A stretch of DNA of 34,316 nucleotides from Ignavibacteria bacterium (GTDB lineage Bacteria > Bacteroidota > Ignavibacteria > Tepidaquicellales > OLB5): assembly GCA_030835085.1 (NCBI GenBank), contig JAUQWQ010000105.1, positions 1 to 34,316 of the forward strand, in the 5' to 3' direction. The notes beneath the pieces were generated by a model. That model saw nothing but the letters and a program-made list of their open reading frames with translations. It was not told the origin of the DNA and did not search any database. The position numbers were made by a program, and so were the translations under genes. Positions 6,969 to 15,269 of the stretch are shown here, piece after piece (the stretch's first letter is position 1; each line of letters begins with the position of its first letter).

Positions 6969-8054
6969 TTAATTATCGTTTTCGTTATCATCAGCCCTTT
7001 GAGTTTGAATATAACTTTGGAACATATGTTTCAGTCCCCCGAAATTATACGGCGGGTAATGCACCTTGTATTCGGTAATAATAGCAGTAACCAGTTCGTG
7101 AGGAACAAGATCAAACGCGGGATTTAAAACACTAAAATCCTGGGAAGTTATTTTCTCTCCATAAACTTTCGTAATTTCCTCAGGACTGCGTTCTTCTATT
7201 TCAATATCCTTACCTTCGGCAATATCAAAATCAATTGTGCTGCCGGGCGCTGCAACGTAGAACGGAATTTTATGGAACGCGCAGTTTACTGCAAGCGAGT
7301 AGCTTCCCACTTTATTAACAACATCACCGTTTGAGGCGATCCTATCGGCGCCTACTATGACACAATCAATTATTCCGTCTTTCATCAGATTGGCTGCCAT
7401 GGAATCTATTATAATATCAAAATCAATTTCATTTTCGGCAAGTTCGTATGCTGTGAGCCTTGAGCCCTGCAGCAGCGGACGGGTTTCATCAGCATACACA
7501 AAAATATCCTTTCCCTGGTCGCGGGCTGTGTAGATAATTCCAAGGGCAGTGCCTATACCGCCTGTAGCAAGCTCACCTGCATTGCAGTGTGTAAGGATAG
7601 TCATCTTCTCGCCAATAAGCTCAGAACCGTTGACACCAATGCGTTTGCACATTTCGGCATCTTCATCAAATATTGCGTCAGCTTCCCTTAACAGAAGGTC
7701 TTCAATTTCAACAAAATCTTTTTCAATATTCTCCTCAAAAACCTTTACCATTCTATCCAGGGCGTAGAAAAGATTTTTGGCTGTCGGGCGTGAGGTGCGA
7801 AGGGTTTCTGTTACCTTGTAGAAATGTATATCAAAATTTTTCCTGTTATCTGTATCGTAATGGTGAACGCCCATTACAACACCATAAGCAGCGGCAATGC
7901 CGATAAGCGGAGCGCCTCTGATCCTGAGTTTCTGAATTGCTTCGGCTACATCCTTATAGCTTTTGGTCTTAAGATACTTTTCTTTTAACGGAAGAAGTGT
8001 CTGGTCTAAGAAAATAAGCTCGTGTTTGTTTGTATATTCAAGCTTATCTATCAT
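6969..8054 (-). CDS. mtnA: S-methyl-5-thioribose-1-phosphate isomerase
   Basis: 361 aa, of the eIF2B-alpha-like MtnA family. It converts 5-methylthioribose-1-phosphate to 5-methylthioribulose-1-phosphate in methionine salvage from methylthioadenosine. Seen: I-R-G-A-P-L-I-G-I-A-A-A-Y-G (45-58), T-H-C-N-A-G with catalytic C157, E-T-R-P-L-L-Q-G-S-R-L-T-A-Y-E-L (190-204), and G-A-D-R-I-A with catalytic D237. These separate it from true eIF2B subunits. The acidic C-terminal tail (about 350-361) is extra. It lies 15 nt after the pfkB gene and 17 nt before recO. No other mtn genes are in the window, so a full salvage pathway is not shown; a shunt from methylthioribulose phosphate or a promiscuous 5-deoxyribose-phosphate role is possible. 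Confidence 0.95.
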   Translation of the reverse strand: MIDKLEYTNKHELIFLDQTLLPLKEKYLKTKSYKDVAEAIQKLRIRGAPLIGIAAAYGVVMGVHHYDTDNRKNFDIHFYKVTETLRTSRPTAKNLFYALDRMVKVFEENIEKDFVEIEDLLLREADAIFDEDAEMCKRIGVNGSELIGEKMTILTHCNAGELATGGIGTALGIIYTARDQGKDIFVYADETRPLLQGSRLTAYELAENEIDFDIIIDSMAANLMKDGIIDCVIVGADRIASNGDVVNKVGSYSLAVNCAFHKIPFYVAAPGSTIDFDIAEGKDIEIEERSPEEITKVYGEKITSQDFSVLNPAFDLVPHELVTAIITEYKVHYPPYNFGGLKHMFQSYIQTQRADDNENDN

Positions 8055-8069
8055 TAGTTATATTTAAAT

Positions 8070-8990
8070 TTACAATTCAGCCGGTTCAAAAGTTGAAAAC
8101 CTTGTGAATTCGTTGAACCTGTCTTTTATTTTCAGGTGAGAAAGCTCTCTTGTACCTTCAAGCGAGAATTTTTCCACACAGAAAGATGCAATTGTACTGC
8201 CGAAAATTACAGCGCGTTTCATGTTCTCGAATGAAATATCATCCGTCTTTGCAAGATAGCCTATAAAACCGCCTGCGAAGCTGTCGCCGGCGCCGGTTGG
8301 GTCGTAGATCGATTCCAGAGGGTAAGCCGGGGCACTGAAGAGCTCATTTTCGTAAAAGAGCAATGCGCCATGCTCGCCTTTTTTTATAATTACTATCTTT
8401 GGACCCAATTCCTGTATTTTTTTTGCGGCTTTAAACAGATTGGCTTCTTTGGATATTTCTCTTGCTTCGGAATCATTGATGATAAATACATTAATGTGTT
8501 TTAAAACTTCAAGCAATTCATCATATGCGCCGTCAATCCAGAAGTTCATAGTATCAGCAACAACCAGTTTCGGGCTCTGCATCTGTTCGTAAACTTTTTT
8601 CTGCAGAGCAGGGTGAATGTTTCCAAGGCAAAGGTACTGGCTTTTCTGAAATGATTCAGGGACGATAGGATCGAAATCAGCGAATACATTAAGCTCGGTA
8701 ACCAGGCTCTCTCTTGTATTGAGGTCATAATCATATTTACCGTGCCAGTGAAAAGTTTTTCCGTCTTCTTTTATCTGCAGACCTTCGAGGTCAATTTCCC
8801 GTTCTTCAAAATATTCCAGTTCCTTTTTCGGGAAGTCACCGCCAACAACACCAACCAGCCTTACAGGCTGTGTGAAATAAGACGCTGCAACGGAAATAAA
8901 GGTTGCAGAACCGCCGAGAGTTCTTTCCGCTTTCCCGAAGGGAGTTTCTATTGTATCAAGTGCAAGTGAGCCAACTACCAATAATGACAT
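8070..8990 (-). CDS. PfkB-family sugar/nucleoside kinase
   Basis: 306 aa, ribokinase-like fold. Seen: N-terminal G-S-L-A-L-D (7-12) and the G-G-S-A-T glycine motif (26-30) for substrate binding, D-T-M-N-F-W-I (146-152), N-D-S-E (172-175), and the PfkB signature D-P-T-G-A-G-D-S-F-A-G-G (230-241) with catalytic base D236. It transfers phosphate from ATP to a sugar or nucleoside hydroxyl. The substrate cannot be read from the sequence. Position directly before mtnA (15 nt gap) suggests a pentose or methylthio-pentose/nucleoside in the same salvage route, which is inference from context. A strong AAGGAG lies 5 nt before the ATG. Confidence 0.9.
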   Translation of the reverse strand: MSLLVVGSLALDTIETPFGKAERTLGGSATFISVAASYFTQPVRLVGVVGGDFPKKELEYFEEREIDLEGLQIKEDGKTFHWHGKYDYDLNTRESLVTELNVFADFDPIVPESFQKSQYLCLGNIHPALQKKVYEQMQSPKLVVADTMNFWIDGAYDELLEVLKHINVFIINDSEAREISKEANLFKAAKKIQELGPKIVIIKKGEHGALLFYENELFSAPAYPLESIYDPTGAGDSFAGGFIGYLAKTDDISFENMKRAVIFGSTIASFCVEKFSLEGTRELSHLKIKDRFNEFTRFSTFEPAEL

Positions 8991-9049
8991 TAATTCTCCT
9001 TAATTTTTATGAGCTATCCCTTAATTACAAAGGGAAAATCTGTATTCTG

Positions 9050-9057
9050 CAAAAATA
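9050..9057 (-). promoter_or_regulatory. possible -7 element for the pfkB-mtnA-recO group
   Basis: TATTTTTG on the minus strand fits TAnnTTTG and lies about 60 nt upstream of the pfkB ATG. No TTG is found 20 nt upstream (the site reads TTT), so it is weaker than the other promoter candidates. Confidence 0.3.
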
Positions 9058-9106
9058 GCATTCAGTTTAATGAAATGAAAGAAATTAATTTTTGCCGTAA
9101 ATGTGA

Positions 9107-9137
9107 TTGATTTGCCGTGTTTAAACAGTTAATTTTG
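9107..9137 (+). promoter_or_regulatory. Bacteroidota-type promoter for the 722-codon secreted protein gene
   Basis: TTG at 9107-9109, 20 nt, then TAATTTTG at 9130-9137. The octamer TTTGCCGT occurs at 9091-9098 and again at 9111-9118, 20 nt apart, flanking the TTG element; this may be a regulator site. Confidence 0.55.
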
Positions 9138-9159
9138 TAATAAGTAATAAGGAGGTCCT

Positions 9160-11328
9160 TTGCCTAAAATATTATTCACAATAGCCCTGATATTTGTAAT
9201 TAATTATGTATTATTTTCCCAAAGCGGATGGATATGGCAGAATCCGCTGCCCCAGGGAAACACTATGAGTGATCTTCAGTTTGTTAATTCCACAACTGCG
9301 TATGCAATGTGTTTTAACACCGTGATGAAGACCACAAATGCTGGCAATAACTGGAGTATTTATTACACCAATCACAATCAGAATAATACTTCTCTTCAAT
9401 TTATTAACGAGACAACCGGATTTGTTGTTAGTGATTCAGGTATTGTCCTTAAAACAGTAAACGGCGGAGTAAACTGGAGTGTGTTATATGATTTCCATCA
9501 AGCGAAATTTCATAAGATATACTTTAGCGATGTTAATACAGGTTACCTGCTGAGATATAACAATTATGGCTATAGAGGTACTACCCTTTACAGAACATCA
9601 AACAGCGGTTTGACATGGAGTGGATTATTAAATGATTCAACAATTGATTTAAACGATATTAAATTTTCTGATCTACAAACAGGATATTTTGGAGGCCATT
9701 TAAATAACATTACTAACAGTAACAGTTATTTAAAAATTTTTAAAACAACGAACGGAGGATTGAGTATTGATTCTATATATACAGGTTTTATATTTCCTAT
9801 TACCAGCATTTTGATCAAGAATAATATCATATTTATTTACGGTGGCAATAGTTTTCCGATAGTTAGCGGCTTAAATTACTCAACAAATTCAGGACTAAAC
9901 TGGATAACAACTGACATTCGTAAAAGTTTGAAGGATATTTCTTATTTTGATCCGTCAAATTTATATGCAACAACTCCAAGCGGAGGAGGCACACAATATT
10001 TATATAAATCCACTAATAACGGCTTAAACTGGTTTAGTATTGGAAGTGATCTTATAGTGTTTGATATTGAATTCATTTATCCATCAGCCGGGGTTGGTGT
10101 GGGCGGAAATGGGGGTGTATACAGAACAACAAACTCTGGTGTTAATTGGAATTCACAGTTTACACAATTAGCTTATTATATTTGGGAAGTAGATTTTTCA
10201 AATACAAATACCGGTTATGCCGCTGATGATGGGGGATTATTAAAAACAACCAATGGTGGAATAAACTGGATAAAAATATTCAGCCGGGCTTTATATAGAA
10301 TGGATTTTATTGATGCGAATACTGGTTATTGTTCTGGTACCGATTCTCTATATAAGACCACAAATGGAGGACTTGACTGGACAAAGTTAAACTATGGTTT
10401 TCTTACACAGCTAAATGAAATTCATTTCATCAATAATAATACCGGTTATATTTTGGCAAACAATTTAAAGAAAACCACCGATGGCGGCCTGACATGGTTA
10501 GACTTCCCTGGTTACGGGGGTTATTATTCAGAATGTTTGTATTTTTACAATGAAATGCTGGGATTCATTGGCAGTTACAATTATCAACTGGGCTGGAGAG
10601 TATGCAGAACTACTAATGGCGGAGTAAATTGGGATTACCAGACTATACCTACAGTTGATGATTACATTTATGATTTTTATTTTGTGAATTCTTCAACCGG
10701 ATTTTTTACCACCACGGGAAGGATATTTAAGACAACAAATTCCGGCAATAATTGGTTCGAAGTATACGAGTATACCGACTCTTTTGGATATTGGTCAGCG
10801 TTATGGTCAATTCAGTTTTTGAATGAAACTGTAGGGTATGTTACAGCATCTCAGGGTAAAGTTTTAAAAACAACAGATGCGGGCAATACCTGGAAGATAT
10901 ATCAATCAATAGCAAATTTTGGCTTTTATAACATGCACTTCACAGATGTTAATACCGGGTATTTTGTTGGAGGTGGCGGTGTGATCGTAAAAACAACCAA
11001 TGGCTGCGGTGACCCAATCGGTATTGAGCCAATCAGCAATAATATTCCGGAAAGTTTTGAACTGTACCAGAATTATCCAAACCCGTTCAATCCGGTAACT
11101 ACCATTCGGTTTTCTATTCCCAACAGTACTAATGGAAAAAATGAGCTAACTTCCCTCAGGGTCTATGATATGCTGGGGAAAGAGCTTACTATATTAATTG
11201 ATGAGCTGCTTTCTCCGGGGGAATATGAAATTACATGGGACGCCCGTAATTATCCAAGCGGCATATATTTCTGCAGTTTGGTTAGCGGAAACTTCGCAGT
11301 AACTTCAAAAATGGTGCTTGTGAAGTAG
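9160..11328 (+). CDS. secreted YCF48/BNR-like repeat protein with T9SS sorting domain
   Basis: 722 aa from a TTG start. The most upstream in-frame codon before it is a stop (9148-9150), and a strong AAGGAGGT (9149-9156) sits only 3 nt away, which is short spacing. Residues 1-20 are a signal peptide. The body (about 22-620) holds about a dozen repeats of the form K-T-T-N-G-G-x-N-W, each followed by a strand pair and F-x-x-x-x-T-G-Y. This is the Asp-box-like pattern of YCF48/BNR beta-propellers; these act as binding scaffolds and often lack enzyme activity. The sorting domain runs 636-722 (Y-P-N-P-F-N-P to K-M-V-L-V-K). The repeat count suggests two propellers or one large one. It is a likely surface adhesin or binding protein with unknown ligand. 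Confidence 0.85.
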   Translation: MPKILFTIALIFVINYVLFSQSGWIWQNPLPQGNTMSDLQFVNSTTAYAMCFNTVMKTTNAGNNWSIYYTNHNQNNTSLQFINETTGFVVSDSGIVLKTVNGGVNWSVLYDFHQAKFHKIYFSDVNTGYLLRYNNYGYRGTTLYRTSNSGLTWSGLLNDSTIDLNDIKFSDLQTGYFGGHLNNITNSNSYLKIFKTTNGGLSIDSIYTGFIFPITSILIKNNIIFIYGGNSFPIVSGLNYSTNSGLNWITTDIRKSLKDISYFDPSNLYATTPSGGGTQYLYKSTNNGLNWFSIGSDLIVFDIEFIYPSAGVGVGGNGGVYRTTNSGVNWNSQFTQLAYYIWEVDFSNTNTGYAADDGGLLKTTNGGINWIKIFSRALYRMDFIDANTGYCSGTDSLYKTTNGGLDWTKLNYGFLTQLNEIHFINNNTGYILANNLKKTTDGGLTWLDFPGYGGYYSECLYFYNEMLGFIGSYNYQLGWRVCRTTNGGVNWDYQTIPTVDDYIYDFYFVNSSTGFFTTTGRIFKTTNSGNNWFEVYEYTDSFGYWSALWSIQFLNETVGYVTASQGKVLKTTDAGNTWKIYQSIANFGFYNMHFTDVNTGYFVGGGGVIVKTTNGCGDPIGIEPISNNIPESFELYQNYPNPFNPVTTIRFSIPNSTNGKNELTSLRVYDMLGKELTILIDELLSPGEYEITWDARNYPSGIYFCSLVSGNFAVTSKMVLVK

Positions 11329-11503
11329 AATAGTTGAAAATAACGCTGTTTCTGTAATTTCCCTTCAAGTGAATCTCACCATTTCACAGTATTGAATAGT
11401 TTTTTTAATTAGTATAATTTATGATGAATTTAGGCAAGTATCTGTAAATTGCACGTAAAAATTTAAATTATAAATGCACATTCTATCGGAGGAGATAGGA
11501 AAA

Positions 11504-11965
11504 ATGATAATTAAAATAACAAAAATTTTCTTCATAATAGCGCTTTTTGCGTTCTTTGCGGGCTGCAATTCAGCAATATATGAAATTGTTGAAGTAGAAG
11601 AGCCTGTTGAAGAAGTAAAAGAAGAAATAAAGGAAGAAGTTAAACCTCCTGTAAGCGAGATAAAGGAGGACCCTAAACCAACTGAAAATAAATTCAGTGA
11701 AAAAACTGTTGTTGCCTACAGTTATTTTGTCCAGCTTGGAGCATACATTGAAGAATACAGTGCAATCCGTATATCAAATACAGCAAAGAACAGGTTAGGC
11801 AGAACTGATATTACAGTAACAAACGTTGACGGTCTTTACAAAATAAGGATCGGAAATTTTAATACAAGGGAAGAAGCAATTGAGTATCTCGATAAAACCA
11901 AGTATGCAGGTTATCGTGATAGCTTTTATGGATCGCTTAGTTATCTAAAGCAGGAAAATAAGTAA
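11504..11965 (+). CDS. SPOR-domain lipoprotein (SPOR1)
   Basis: 153 aa. An ATG 30 nt upstream (11474) is in frame, but GGAGGAG (11488-11494) followed by AGGA lies just before 11504, and this start gives a clean lipoprotein signal (F-A-G-C, C21), so 11504 is chosen. After the cysteine comes N-S-A-I-Y-E, then an E/V/K/P-rich acidic linker (about 28-66) and a SPOR domain (about 73-143: Y-F-V-Q-L-G-A-Y, then L-Y-K-I-R-I-G-N-F). SPOR domains bind peptidoglycan glycan strands lacking stem peptides, typically at division sites. With a lipid anchor this protein could bridge a membrane and the wall. It opens the six-gene SPOR/barrel block. Confidence 0.85.
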   Translation: MIIKITKIFFIIALFAFFAGCNSAIYEIVEVEEPVEEVKEEIKEEVKPPVSEIKEDPKPTENKFSEKTVVAYSYFVQLGAYIEEYSAIRISNTAKNRLGRTDITVTNVDGLYKIRIGNFNTREEAIEYLDKTKYAGYRDSFYGSLSYLKQENK

Positions 11966-12076
11966 TTAATATTACTTGAATTTGAGGTTTTTTATAAATA
12001 ATTTACAACGTAAGTTACGGTTATTATAGAGTAAATTTTTTACATTCAAAAATTTAGTAGGGAATACAAACGGGCT

Positions 12077-12934
12077 ATGAAATTACAACATTTCTGCGCA
12101 GTATTATTATTGGCCATACTGCCTTATTTTTATGGATGCGGATCGGGCTCTTATGATATCGAAAAAGGAGAGTACAAGGATACAACAAAGTATAAATCTA
12201 CAGGTATAAAATTAAAAAACTCCTACAAAATTCAGACTCCCCCGGCATTAACAATTCAGGTCTCAGGCGGTTTAAACCTTGGGATGGCGGAGCTTTCTTC
12301 AAACTTCAATACTGTTTTTGACTCAGCCCAGTTTTCCAAAGGGTTGAATTTTGGTGTAAAGAACGGTTACGGAGTTATGCTTATTGGCAAAATACCTCTT
12401 CATAAAAAAGGGAATGTCAGGCTGAATGTCTCCGGGAATTTTAACAGGTTTACCAGCAGTTTCCTTGCTGAAAAATCCGAATTCGGGGAAGTAGGTTATA
12501 ATGTTTTTGGGATCGGTGTAGGAATAGAAAATTCATTTAATCCAAGTTTCAGACTTAAGCCATATCTTGCAGGTGAGTTCCAGGCAAACCTGATATCCGG
12601 TAAAGCCAATATAACAAGTGTTACAACAGGCGGAACAAGAACGGTTACTATAAAAAATTCATTCCGTATAGGCTATATGATCTATGGCGGTGTTGAATAT
12701 ATGTTCAGCAATAAGATCGGGATGAACTTCGGTATAAAAGTTACAAATTCAAACCAGGTACTTAAATCAACCAAAACCAGCGATAACCCTGATGAGGTAC
12801 CATTACGGGATAAAAAAGATGATACCGGTACTATTGAATTCGGCGGGTTCAAGAATTTTATTTTCACTTCATTCTATTTAGGGATGAACTTGTACATCGG
12901 GGTTAAAGATGTAATTTATAAGTTTAAGAAATAA
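12077..12934 (+). CDS. outer-membrane beta-barrel, lipoprotein-type N-terminus (barrel 1)
   Basis: 285 aa. It has a lipoprotein signal (Y-F-Y-G-C, C21) followed by G-S-G-S-Y-D, like the SPOR lipoproteins around it. Residues about 55-285 alternate polar and hydrophobic positions in beta-hairpins typical of small outer-membrane barrels. Shared with barrels 2-4: an N-F-G-x-x-x-G-Y-G box (about 91-100), G-K-I-P-L-H-K-K-G-N-V-R-L (104-116), N-R-F (122-124) and a G-V-K-D-x-x-Y-K tail. No known family was recognised with certainty. Barrels rarely carry a lipidated N-terminus; here it may anchor or position the protein beside the SPOR lipoproteins. Confidence 0.75.
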   Translation: MKLQHFCAVLLLAILPYFYGCGSGSYDIEKGEYKDTTKYKSTGIKLKNSYKIQTPPALTIQVSGGLNLGMAELSSNFNTVFDSAQFSKGLNFGVKNGYGVMLIGKIPLHKKGNVRLNVSGNFNRFTSSFLAEKSEFGEVGYNVFGIGVGIENSFNPSFRLKPYLAGEFQANLISGKANITSVTTGGTRTVTIKNSFRIGYMIYGGVEYMFSNKIGMNFGIKVTNSNQVLKSTKTSDNPDEVPLRDKKDDTGTIEFGGFKNFIFTSFYLGMNLYIGVKDVIYKFKK

Positions 12935-12942
12935 TTCTACAT

Positions 12943-13776
12943 ATGATGAAAAGGATCTTCGGTTTAAAAATAACACTGATATTAATTATACTTTTTGCCG
13001 CGGGCTCCGCAGTATACGGACAGAAAACACAGATAAAAAGATATATGATAGTTCGCAGTTCCCCTAGCTATACACTGCAGTTTTCAATAGATTATAACCA
13101 GTCACTGCTTGAGCTATCAGGAGCATATAATGATGACTACCAGTCAGAAACTGTATATGATGGTGAATCATTCGGAGCAGATAAAGGATACGGATTAAGC
13201 GCACTTTCGAAGATCAATCTGAACGAACGTGGAAGCCTTCGTTTCACTCAGTCATTAACTTTCAACAGGATCTTATCATATACTTTTGGTGATAAAACCA
13301 CAGTTGCTGATAACGGCAAAGCCAATTACAATTGCTTTACTGCAGGATTAGGGATGGAATATAACTTTACCCCGGCTCATAAATTCAAAATTTTTATGGG
13401 AGCTGAACTGAACGCAAGTATGATAAACGGTGATGTATCAGTCTGGTTTGAAAACAGGGGGCAGCCTGATCCGCCTTACACAGAGTATTATAAAGTGACA
13501 AACAGTTTCAGGCTCGGTTTCGGTCTTATGCTGGGGTCTGAGTTTGTGTTGAGCGATAAGTTTGGTTTGAATATAGGTGCAAGAATACTGAATGTAAATG
13601 CTCTGTTAAAAGAAGCAAAAGGAACGAATGCCGATAAGGAATTCAAGTTAAGAGATGATTCTGATTCAAATCTTAATTTTGCCGGAAATAACAGAAAGAG
13701 TTTTGCTTTTTACAGTATTATGGCAGGTGTCAACTTCTTTTTTGGTGTAAAAGAAAAAAGATATAAACTGAACTAA
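12943..13776 (+). CDS. outer-membrane beta-barrel protein (barrel 2)
   Basis: 277 aa. The signal peptide is about 1-26 (A-V-Y-G-Q), a normal exported form rather than a lipoprotein. The barrel body is paralogous to barrels 1, 3 and 4: S-F-G-A-D-K-G-Y-G, L-N-E-R-G-S-L-R-F and F-N-R, with D-K-F-G-L-N-I-G and a C-terminal F-F-F-G-V-K-E-K-R-Y-K-L-N. It is the most divergent of the four. It starts 8 nt after barrel 1, so the two are likely one transcript. Two consecutive ATG codons make the start ambiguous by one residue. The gene is followed by a strong terminator. Confidence 0.75.
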   Translation: MMKRIFGLKITLILIILFAAGSAVYGQKTQIKRYMIVRSSPSYTLQFSIDYNQSLLELSGAYNDDYQSETVYDGESFGADKGYGLSALSKINLNERGSLRFTQSLTFNRILSYTFGDKTTVADNGKANYNCFTAGLGMEYNFTPAHKFKIFMGAELNASMINGDVSVWFENRGQPDPPYTEYYKVTNSFRLGFGLMLGSEFVLSDKFGLNIGARILNVNALLKEAKGTNADKEFKLRDDSDSNLNFAGNNRKSFAFYSIMAGVNFFFGVKEKRYKLN

Positions 13777-13799
13777 TTTTTCTGTTTTTAAGTTATATA

Positions 13800-13841
13800 G
13801 GTTAGCTGAAATTGTTACTTTCAGCTAACCATTTTTATTTT
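13800..13841 (+). terminator. Rho-independent terminator after barrel 2
   Basis: A perfect 12-bp stem GGTTAGCTGAAA (13800-13811) and TTTCAGCTAACC (13819-13830) with a 7-nt loop, followed by a T-rich tail. It closes the first SPOR1-barrel1-barrel2 unit. The rest of the gap to 13982 is AT-rich and must hold the promoter of the second unit, but no clear TTG/TAnnTTTG pair was found. Confidence 0.9.
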
Positions 13842-13982
13842 GCAGTTCAATTTGAAAAATTTTTGATAAAAATTTCGAGTTTATAACTATTTTATTTATA
13901 AGCAATTATGGAACTATTTTCAATTAACTCTTTACCAGTCTTGTTTTTCTTAAGATTATGGCTTATATTGATTTAGAAAATT

Positions 13983-14405
13983 ATGCTAAAATTTGCTAAA
14001 ATATACATATTAGTTCTTCCTGCAGTTTTGGCGTTTTGTTTTACTGCATGTACTTCAGGAGAATATGAAGCAACAACTTACAAGATCAATTACACTGAAA
14101 AAACAGTGAAAGCTGATACTATTAAAAAAATTACCCTGAACGACGATAAAATAAAACAGGATAAGAACAGCTCCAGCTACAGTTTTGTAGTGCAAATCGG
14201 GGCATTTTCAATTCAGTCAAATTTTGAAAATTTCCTTTCCCGTGCTAAACAGCTGCTTGGAGATGATGTTTATTATGAACAATCCGGAAATTTATTTAAA
14301 ATAAGGATAGGCAAATTCAGCAACAGGATTGAAGCAGTAAAATTAGCGGAAATATCACGTTCAAAAGGATTTACTGACGCATTTATTATAACTAAGAAGA
14401 ACTGA
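13983..14405 (+). CDS. SPOR-domain lipoprotein (SPOR2)
   Basis: 140 aa. The lipoprotein signal ends F-T-A-C (C23), followed by T-S-G-E-Y-E. A lysine/threonine-rich linker (about 30-62) leads to a SPOR domain (65-137: F-V-V-Q-I-G-A-F, L-F-K-I-R-I-G-K-F). It matches SPOR1 in domain order and core motifs but has a neutral-to-basic linker instead of the acidic one. It begins a second unit after a terminator and is followed 8 nt later by barrel 3. Predicted to bind peptidoglycan from a membrane anchor. Confidence 0.85.
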   Translation: MLKFAKIYILVLPAVLAFCFTACTSGEYEATTYKINYTEKTVKADTIKKITLNDDKIKQDKNSSSYSFVVQIGAFSIQSNFENFLSRAKQLLGDDVYYEQSGNLFKIRIGKFSNRIEAVKLAEISRSKGFTDAFIITKKN

Positions 14406-14413
14406 AATTTTTG

Positions 14414-15232
14414 ATGAGAATAAGGACCATATACATTATTTTATTTATTATCATCATACCTTCTGCATTTTTGCATTCGCAGGAAGTAACCAAAGATACA
14501 ACTTACAACTCAATAGCAACAACCAGGATACTTAACATGCTTAAACCCGGCAAAGCACCAAAGGTGACTTTGCAGCTTAGTTTTGATTACAATATAGGTC
14601 ATTTGGATCTTGCTGCAAATGAAAATACTTATTTCAGGAAAGAAGATTTCGTATCGGGTGCTAATTTCGGCACAAGATACGGTTATGGTGCCTCACTTAC
14701 CGGTAAAATTGCACTGCATAAAGAAGGTAATGTAAGACTTAATGTTACCACAGGTTTCAACAGGTTCATGAGTAATTTTGTAATATCTGAATCACCTGAA
14801 GGCAAGGTTAGCTATAATGTATTTTCGTGGGGACTTGGCATCGAAAATAATTTTACACCACAAAATAAATTCAAACCATATATTGGCCTGGATTTTGTAG
14901 CCAGCCTTATTGGCGGAAACGCAACTCTTGCCACAGATTCAGCTGACTTTGATCTTAAGATCAAAAATTCACTTCGTTTCGGGGTGACGTTTAATATGGG
15001 AATTGAATACGCTTTCAATGATAAAGTAGGCTTCAATCTCGGCTATAAGATAACACATGCCAATATTGTAGGTAAAAAATCACAGGCTCAAACCACATTA
15101 AACGAAACATACGTTAATGATGATAAGCTTAAAACCGGTGAGTCAATTCAATATGCCGGATGGAAACAGTTCATGTACAGTTCGTTTTACTTAGGTATTG
15201 ATTTTTATTTCGGTATGAAGAATAAAAAGTGA
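14414..15232 (+). CDS. outer-membrane beta-barrel protein (barrel 3)
   Basis: 272 aa from ATG 14414; a TTG one codon earlier is also possible. The signal peptide ends about F-L-H-S-Q. The barrel core resembles barrels 1 and 4: A-N-F-G-T-R-Y-G-Y-G, G-K-I-A-L-H-K-E-G-N-V-R-L-N and G-F-N-R-F, then V-S-Y-N-V-F-x-x-G-L-G-I-E-N, A-G-W-K-Q-F and a terminal F-Y-F-G-M-K. It starts 8 nt after SPOR2, so they are probably translated from one message. No enzyme motif is visible; it may be a pore or a structural protein. Confidence 0.75.
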   Translation: MRIRTIYIILFIIIIPSAFLHSQEVTKDTTYNSIATTRILNMLKPGKAPKVTLQLSFDYNIGHLDLAANENTYFRKEDFVSGANFGTRYGYGASLTGKIALHKEGNVRLNVTTGFNRFMSNFVISESPEGKVSYNVFSWGLGIENNFTPQNKFKPYIGLDFVASLIGGNATLATDSADFDLKIKNSLRFGVTFNMGIEYAFNDKVGFNLGYKITHANIVGKKSQAQTTLNETYVNDDKLKTGESIQYAGWKQFMYSSFYLGIDFYFGMKNKK

Positions 15233-15269
15233 CCCATTAAAAAATCAAAGTATATTACAAGTTAACTAA

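Noticed and set aside
11474-11503. earlier ATG for the first SPOR lipoprotein
   Set aside because: It would place the Shine-Dalgarno sequence inside the coding region and spoil the lipoprotein signal peptide.
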